From Deltaproteobacteria bacterium (GTDB lineage Bacteria > Desulfobacterota > DSM-4660 > Desulfatiglandales > HGW-15), in contig DAOVAK010000036.1 in the NCBI GenBank assembly GCA_030671095.1, positions 1-11,799 on the forward strand: DNA of 11,799 nucleotides, given 5' to 3'. Below the pieces are notes generated by a model. It made no database searches and was not told the DNA's origin. It worked only from the letters and a program-made list of their open reading frames with translations. The first letter of the stretch is position 1. Every line of letters begins with the position of its first letter. Below, one piece after another: positions 8,173 through 11,799 of this stretch. Both the position numbers and the translations under genes were made by a program.

Positions 8173-8598
8173 ATGTATGCAAAAACCCTTTCCCTAAGAT
8201 TTCCCAAAAAAACTGTCAACGAACCTGTCGTTGTAAACCTTGTGAAGAGATTTGATCTCTCATTTAATATCCTCAAGGCCACTATCTACCCAAGGAAAGA
8301 GGGTTTCATGGTCATGGAATTGAGTGGCCATCGAAAGAACTTCCAGAAAGGCGTCCGATATCTGAAGAGCCTCGGCATCAAGGTGGAGAATATTGGGCAA
8401 GATATCAGAAGAGATGAAGAGAGATGTTTTCAGTGCGGGGCATGCACAGCCGTCTGTCCCACCAGTGCTCTTTACATACAGAGGCCGGAAATGGCGGTTA
8501 TTTTCGATAAGGACAGATGTAGTGCCTGCGAGTTGTGCGTGGTAGCCTGCCCGGCAAGGGCCATGGAGGTGAAATTCAATAAAGCCTTACTCTCTTGA
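8173..8598 (+). CDS. NIL-domain protein with two [4Fe-4S] ferredoxin motifs
   Basis: This 141-residue protein has an N-terminal NIL domain (about 4-77, the ACT-like fold also found at the C-terminus of methionine ABC transporter ATPases) fused to a bacterial ferredoxin domain. The latter has two complete cluster motifs: C85/C88/C91/C95 followed by P, and C116/C119/C122/C126 followed by P. It has no signal peptide, so it is cytoplasmic. Methanogen homologues such as MA1822 of Methanosarcina act with a COG1900 protein in making homocysteine from aspartate semialdehyde, where the ferredoxin supplies electrons or carries sulfur. I infer a similar role here from domain architecture, but the COG1900 partner is not in the window. 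The start is fixed by an in-frame TAG two codons upstream (8167-8169), and GAGGTG (8161-8166) gives a ribosome site. It could alternatively serve a different low-potential redox reaction. Confidence 0.9.
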   Translation: MYAKTLSLRFPKKTVNEPVVVNLVKRFDLSFNILKATIYPRKEGFMVMELSGHRKNFQKGVRYLKSLGIKVENIGQDIRRDEERCFQCGACTAVCPTSALYIQRPEMAVIFDKDRCSACELCVVACPARAMEVKFNKALLS

Positions 8599-8772
8599 TA
8601 TGCCTACTTGCAGGTTCTCCCATCCATCGCCATAGAACCCATCGTTCAATTTACCTATCGCGATTAGAACATCTCATGGAGCATACAGAGGGGATGGGTT
8701 TTTGGGCATAGATCAAAGACAGGCCCAAGGACTGCCCCGTAAATTCTTTGTCAAGTGGAATTTTTCCAGAAC

Positions 8773-8785
8773 CCATTATTCCATC
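8773..8785 (+). repeat. 13-base direct repeat, copy 2 (ferredoxin-mtaB gap)
   Basis: This is an exact second copy of CCATTATTCCATC from 8085-8097. The two copies flank the ferredoxin gene in direct orientation. The gap 8599-8856 (258 bases) otherwise contains no credible ORF. Its left part has only a weak TTGGGC/GCCCAA pairing (8702-8707 with 8723-8728), and its right end holds the palindromic element at 8791-8850. Confidence 0.6.
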
Positions 8786-8790
8786 ATTCT

Positions 8791-8850
8791 CTCCGAGGCG
8801 TAGGCTCTACGAGCCGGAGGCCAATTGCGGAGCGAAGCGGAACTAAGTTC
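8791..8850. repeat. Palindrome-rich GC element directly before mtaB
   Basis: This roughly 60-base stretch has several nested inverted repeats: GGCTC/GAGCC around a 3-base loop (8803-8815), flanked by CTCC (8791-8794) and GGAG (8816-8819), and a terminal GAAC/GTTC pairing (8840-8843 with 8847-8850). It is more GC-rich than the rest of the gap and ends six bases before the mtaB ATG. It looks like a small non-coding dispersed repeat or a leader structure. There is no transposase or clear target duplication. Confidence 0.45.
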
Positions 8851-8856
8851 TGAGCA

Positions 8857-10203
8857 ATGAAAAATAATTCTTTCAAAATCATAACCCTTGGCTGCAAGGT
8901 AAACCAATTTGAGTCCGCTTCGTTGAAGGCTTCTCTACTTGATTTGGGTTTGAAAGAGGTAGACAAAGGAGAGGAAGCCGACGTGACAGTCATTAATACC
9001 TGCATCGTAACGCAGAGGGCCTCTTACCAGTCAAGACAGGCGATAAGAAAGGCAATAAGAGAGAATCCGTCTGGTGCAGTGGCCGCTATAGGGTGTTATG
9101 GCCAGGTATTTCCTGATGAGCTTTCCCAGATTCCGGGACTCAATCTTATAGCTGGGAATACGGTGAAGGAGCGAATGCCGCTTATTCTAACAGAGACGGT
9201 AGCTGCGGGTCAGCCGTGTCTCGTTTCGGAAAAATTTGGCTCGGATGAAAATTTCCAGTTCCTTCCTGTAAAAGGGTTTTTGGACAGGACCAGGGCCTTC
9301 TTGAAGATACAGGACGGGTGTGAGTCCTTTTGCACCTATTGTATTGTTCCCCTTGCCAGAGGGCCCTTAAGAAGTTTGGATACCTCCAAGGTTATCTCTA
9401 TGCTCGAGTCCCTTGCAAAGGATGGATACAAGGAGGTGGTCCTGACTGGGATACACTTGGGAAAATATGGGATAGATTTCACGAACGGTGAGGATCTGGA
9501 GGGTTTGCTCCATAGGATCCAAAGAGAAAGTTTTCCCATGAGGCTCAGGCTGAGCTCAATAGAACCCAATGAGATCGGGGAAGGGCTTATTGAGATGATG
9601 GCCACAGAAGATTGGCTCTGTCGGCATTTTCACATCCCACTTCAGAGTGGCGACAACGGGATTTTGCAAAGAATGAACAGGGACTATACGGCTCGGGAGT
9701 TCTCAAGGCTTGTGGAGCAGATTCATGAGAGAATACCGCTTGCCGCCATAGGTGTGGATACGATGGCCGGATTCCCTGGAGAAGATCATCGAGCCTATCA
9801 AAATACGCTCTCCTTGATTCAGGATTTACCTGTCTCCTATCTCCATGTATTTCCTTATTCACCAAGAAAGGGGACGGCGGCGGCTCGTTTTCCTGGTCAG
9901 GTTGATCACAAGGCCACAAAAGAGAGGGCGAGGAAACTCAGAAAGCTTGGGCGGGAAAAGCGGGAGTCCTTCTACAGATCTTGCCTGGGGGAAGTATTTT
10001 CGGTGCTTACTGAAGGATGGGTATCAGAAGAGAAAGCCCAGGCAAAAGGTCTAAGCGACAATTATCTGCCGGTCGCCTTCCCATCTGCCCGACTCCAAAA
10101 AAATCGGTTGGTTTCTGTCCGGATAGAGGGGCTGGGCGAGCATAACGTGATCGGAAAGCCTATTGAGACCCCCATACCCCCGGCTGACCGAACTCGGGGG
10201 TGA
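8857..10203 (+). CDS. mtaB: tRNA t6A37 methylthiotransferase MtaB (radical SAM)
   Basis: This 448-residue radical-SAM enzyme adds a methylthio group to t6A37 of tRNAs reading ANN codons, giving ms2t6A and improving decoding. The N-terminal UPF0004 domain has cluster cysteines C13 (TLGCKVNQFES), C49 (NTCIVT) and C80 (IGCYGQ). The radical-SAM cluster is C155/C159/C162 in DGCESFCTYC. Further family motifs are RLSSIEPNEI (231-240), HIPLQSGDN (259-267) and GVDTMAGFPGE (299-309). A TRAM domain occupies about 375-437. The CKVNQFES and VTQRAS wording favours MtaB over MiaB or RimO. An in-frame TGA at 8851-8853 fixes the ATG at 8857, yet no good ribosome site precedes it. The last residues (about 440-448) are encoded by a GC hairpin and look unlike family tails, so the natural end may have been extended or replaced. 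Confidence 0.95.
   Translation: MKNNSFKIITLGCKVNQFESASLKASLLDLGLKEVDKGEEADVTVINTCIVTQRASYQSRQAIRKAIRENPSGAVAAIGCYGQVFPDELSQIPGLNLIAGNTVKERMPLILTETVAAGQPCLVSEKFGSDENFQFLPVKGFLDRTRAFLKIQDGCESFCTYCIVPLARGPLRSLDTSKVISMLESLAKDGYKEVVLTGIHLGKYGIDFTNGEDLEGLLHRIQRESFPMRLRLSSIEPNEIGEGLIEMMATEDWLCRHFHIPLQSGDNGILQRMNRDYTAREFSRLVEQIHERIPLAAIGVDTMAGFPGEDHRAYQNTLSLIQDLPVSYLHVFPYSPRKGTAAARFPGQVDHKATKERARKLRKLGREKRESFYRSCLGEVFSVLTEGWVSEEKAQAKGLSDNYLPVAFPSARLQKNRLVSVRIEGLGEHNVIGKPIETPIPPADRTRG
10176..10201. repeat. GC hairpin inside the mtaB stop region
   Basis: ACCCCCG (10176-10182) pairs with CGGGGGT (10195-10201) around a 12-base loop, a 7-bp perfect stem. It covers the last codons of mtaB and the first base of its stop codon. 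It is followed four bases later by a second, stronger hairpin. Confidence 0.6.
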
Positions 10204-10205
10204 TG

Positions 10206-10225
10206 CCCCGCCCTTTAGGGCGGGG
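10206..10225. terminator. Strong GC hairpin between convergent mtaB and HEAT gene
   Basis: CCCCGCCC (10206-10213) pairs perfectly with GGGCGGGG (10218-10225) around a TTTA loop. It lies 3 bases after the mtaB stop and 23 bases from the stop of the converging HEAT gene, so it may block transcription from both sides. There is no T tract on either strand, so it is not a classic intrinsic terminator. A CCCCGCCCT...AGGGCGGGG palindrome of this kind is also typical of IS200/IS605-type ends and related scattered repeats, an equally good reading. Confidence 0.5.
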
Positions 10226-10248
10226 AGCTTCACTCCAGAGTTTATCCT

Positions 10249-11799
10249 CTAATCCTCGGCTGATTCATCTGGGCTGACAACGGACTTGGCAATCTCTAGG
10301 ACCCTGGGGTCCTTATCGTCCACAAAATGTGCCAGTATTCCGCGGACATCAGGATGAGAGATCCGGCCTAGGGCATAGGCGGCAGCGGCTCGAACGTCAG
10401 GATTGCGTTTTTTTCGAAATGGAAAGAACCCTTGCGGAACGAGGAGTCTGGTTAAAGGCTCGATAGCGGTGGGGGTAGCGATCTGCCCCAGGGCACGGCA
10501 GCAGACGATGCATAGTTCGTCCTCTTTGGCAGAATCCAAAAGGTCGATCAACGTCTCATCCACATTCGGGGGTTTCAGCTTCCCCAGACATTTGATGGCA
10601 GAGACAGCCAAGTTCCCTGTCTGGGTGTTTGCCAACTCCAGGAGGAGTGCAATGGTTTGGTTGTTGTTCAGGCGCTGAGCGAGGTGAAACGCTGCCTGCC
10701 GCACCTGAGGATTTTCGTCGCCCAGGGCGTGCGTGAGTTCCTTTTTCAGATCGGAGGTGAGGGTATCGATCACATCCAGGATTCGTGAACGTTCCTCTGG
10801 AGTGACCTCTAGGAGCAGCGACTCTTTAAGAAGCTCGGCCACGGCAGGTCCCTGCTTCTCAAGCAACATGGCTGCGATCTTCCGCGCCCTGTAATCATCC
10901 TCCTGTTTGATGATATCAATGAGAAACGGTACTGCCCCCTGCCCAAGGCCGGCAAGCAACTGGGCGGCGTTTCGCAACCGAGTGGATTCTCCAGATTTCA
11001 GATCTTCCAGAAGAAGCTTTTCTGTTGAGGGATCCAACTTCCTTTTCAGCCTCTTTGCCAATAGCTGGGCATGGGAGTCTTTGACTTCTTCTAGTTCTTG
11101 TTGGCGCTTCTGCAGATGGGATAAGACCCGGCCAGCCGTGCGGTACTCAACGAACTGGATAAGAATCGTGAGCATACTGTCAAAAAGTGCCGCCATCTCC
11201 ACGATCACATCTGGATTATCCTCTTTAGAAAAGGCAGCGAGAAGGGGAGCCGCAAGAACCCTAACCAAGTCATGCTGAAAGGCGGGCGTGAGGCTCTCCA
11301 AAAGGTCTAGACAGAGTTGAATTGCTCTTTCGCGATCTGCAAGTTCTTGTTCAGGCAAGTTTTTAAAGAGCTTGTGGATCGCCTCCTTGATCTCCTCTTC
11401 TTCTTTATTGAGCAACAGTTCCTTAATCTGATCCTGGAAGTTGTCGAGTAGAGAGGAGAAGGGGACCTCCTCTATCTCCATCGCTTCATCGGGCTGATGT
11501 TCTGCGGCAGCCATTGTGCTGAGTATACGGAATTCTCCCGTTGCCGACGGGCCGACTGCTTCCGCAACTTGAACCTCGTAGAGGTGACGGTCAAATAGGA
11601 TGCCAGCCATGCCCTTCTCCCTGGCAAGGCGCCTCCAGAATTTGCTGTCCACGCCCCGAGGGAGATCGCCAAGGGCACCAATAAAGGCTTTCAGTTCTTG
11701 TTCGGTAAAGCGCTTCATAAAGGTGAGGCTGCTAAGCCCGATGGTTCCCAGGTATTTGTAGAACGTATCAGCAAACACTTTGAACTGGGAACTAACAAA
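10249..11799 (-). CDS. HEAT-repeat protein of unknown function (5' end beyond window)
   Basis: At least 509 residues end at TAG 10251-10249. The reading frame stays open to the window edge: the codons upstream of the GTG at 11778 read FVSSQFK with no stop, so the true start is probably outside. The C-terminal half (about 255-495) is a set of alpha-helical HEAT/PBS-lyase-like repeats, recognisable in LRNAAQLLAGLGQGAVPFL (268-286), NPQVRQAAFHLAQRL (356-370), AVSAIKCLGKL (391-401), ELCIVCCRALGQIATPTAIE (421-440) and NPDVRAAAAYALGRISHPDV (459-478). A Gln/Glu/Lys-rich probable coiled coil spans about 218-260. The N-terminal visible part (LGTIGLSSLTFMKRFTEQELKAFIGAL) resembles segments seen before HEAT regions in other uncharacterised deltaproteobacterial proteins, from memory. 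There is no catalytic motif, signal peptide or membrane segment in the visible part. It is likely a scaffold for protein-protein contacts. No specific function can be given. Confidence 0.75.
   Translation of the reverse strand, partial: FVSSQFKVFADTFYKYLGTIGLSSLTFMKRFTEQELKAFIGALGDLPRGVDSKFWRRLAREKGMAGILFDRHLYEVQVAEAVGPSATGEFRILSTMAAAEHQPDEAMEIEEVPFSSLLDNFQDQIKELLLNKEEEEIKEAIHKLFKNLPEQELADRERAIQLCLDLLESLTPAFQHDLVRVLAAPLLAAFSKEDNPDVIVEMAALFDSMLTILIQFVEYRTAGRVLSHLQKRQQELEEVKDSHAQLLAKRLKRKLDPSTEKLLLEDLKSGESTRLRNAAQLLAGLGQGAVPFLIDIIKQEDDYRARKIAAMLLEKQGPAVAELLKESLLLEVTPEERSRILDVIDTLTSDLKKELTHALGDENPQVRQAAFHLAQRLNNNQTIALLLELANTQTGNLAVSAIKCLGKLKPPNVDETLIDLLDSAKEDELCIVCCRALGQIATPTAIEPLTRLLVPQGFFPFRKKRNPDVRAAAAYALGRISHPDVRGILAHFVDDKDPRVLEIAKSVVSPDESAED

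Noticed and set aside
8702..8728. TTGGGC/GCCCAA hairpin as terminator of the ferredoxin gene
   Set aside because: The stem is 6 bp with a 15-base loop, no T tract follows, and it lies about 100 bases past the stop, so it is easily a chance pairing.

Overview
This window looks like ordinary chromosomal backbone from a bacterium of the former Deltaproteobacteria (Desulfobacterota, or a syntrophic or sulfate-reducing relative). That placement is an inference. It rests on the mix of a pyrophosphate-type phosphofructokinase, a NIL-domain ferredoxin, a long-form ProRS, and an ispG-proS-rel cluster. No phage, transposase, CRISPR, tRNA or rRNA gene is visible. Base composition is moderate throughout, with no clear island of foreign DNA.

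Layout from left to right: the 3' end of rpmB (ribosomal protein L28, + strand) meets a leftward block tail to tail. In transcription order, right to left, that block is a pyrophosphate-type phosphofructokinase (6631-5453), ispG (5240-4170), proS (4023-2293) and a bifunctional rel/spoT (2309-168). proS and rel overlap by 17 bases. The ispG-proS gap carries two clusters of 7-base tandem repeats in opposite orientations. The pfp-ispG gap carries a small palindromic motif that looks like a dispersed repeat.

From about 6812 transcription turns rightward: a class I/II PLP aminotransferase with a strong ribosome binding site, a NIL-domain/2x[4Fe-4S] ferredoxin, and mtaB (radical-SAM tRNA methylthiotransferase). 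The gap before mtaB holds another palindrome-rich element, and the end of mtaB runs into two strong GC hairpins. On the right edge a leftward HEAT-repeat protein runs out of the window at its 5' end.

How the genes fit together: rel, proS, mtaB and rpmB concern translation and its stress control. ispG supplies isoprenoid precursors by the MEP pathway. The phosphofructokinase is probably reversible and PPi-linked, saving ATP in an energy-limited anaerobe. The NIL-ferredoxin resembles the ferredoxin partner in the archaeal/anaerobe route that makes homocysteine from aspartate semialdehyde. ispG, the ferredoxin and MtaB all need [4Fe-4S] clusters, which suits anaerobic life. I see no convincing new multi-gene system. 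The most unusual material is the intergenic repeats and the uncharacterised HEAT protein.
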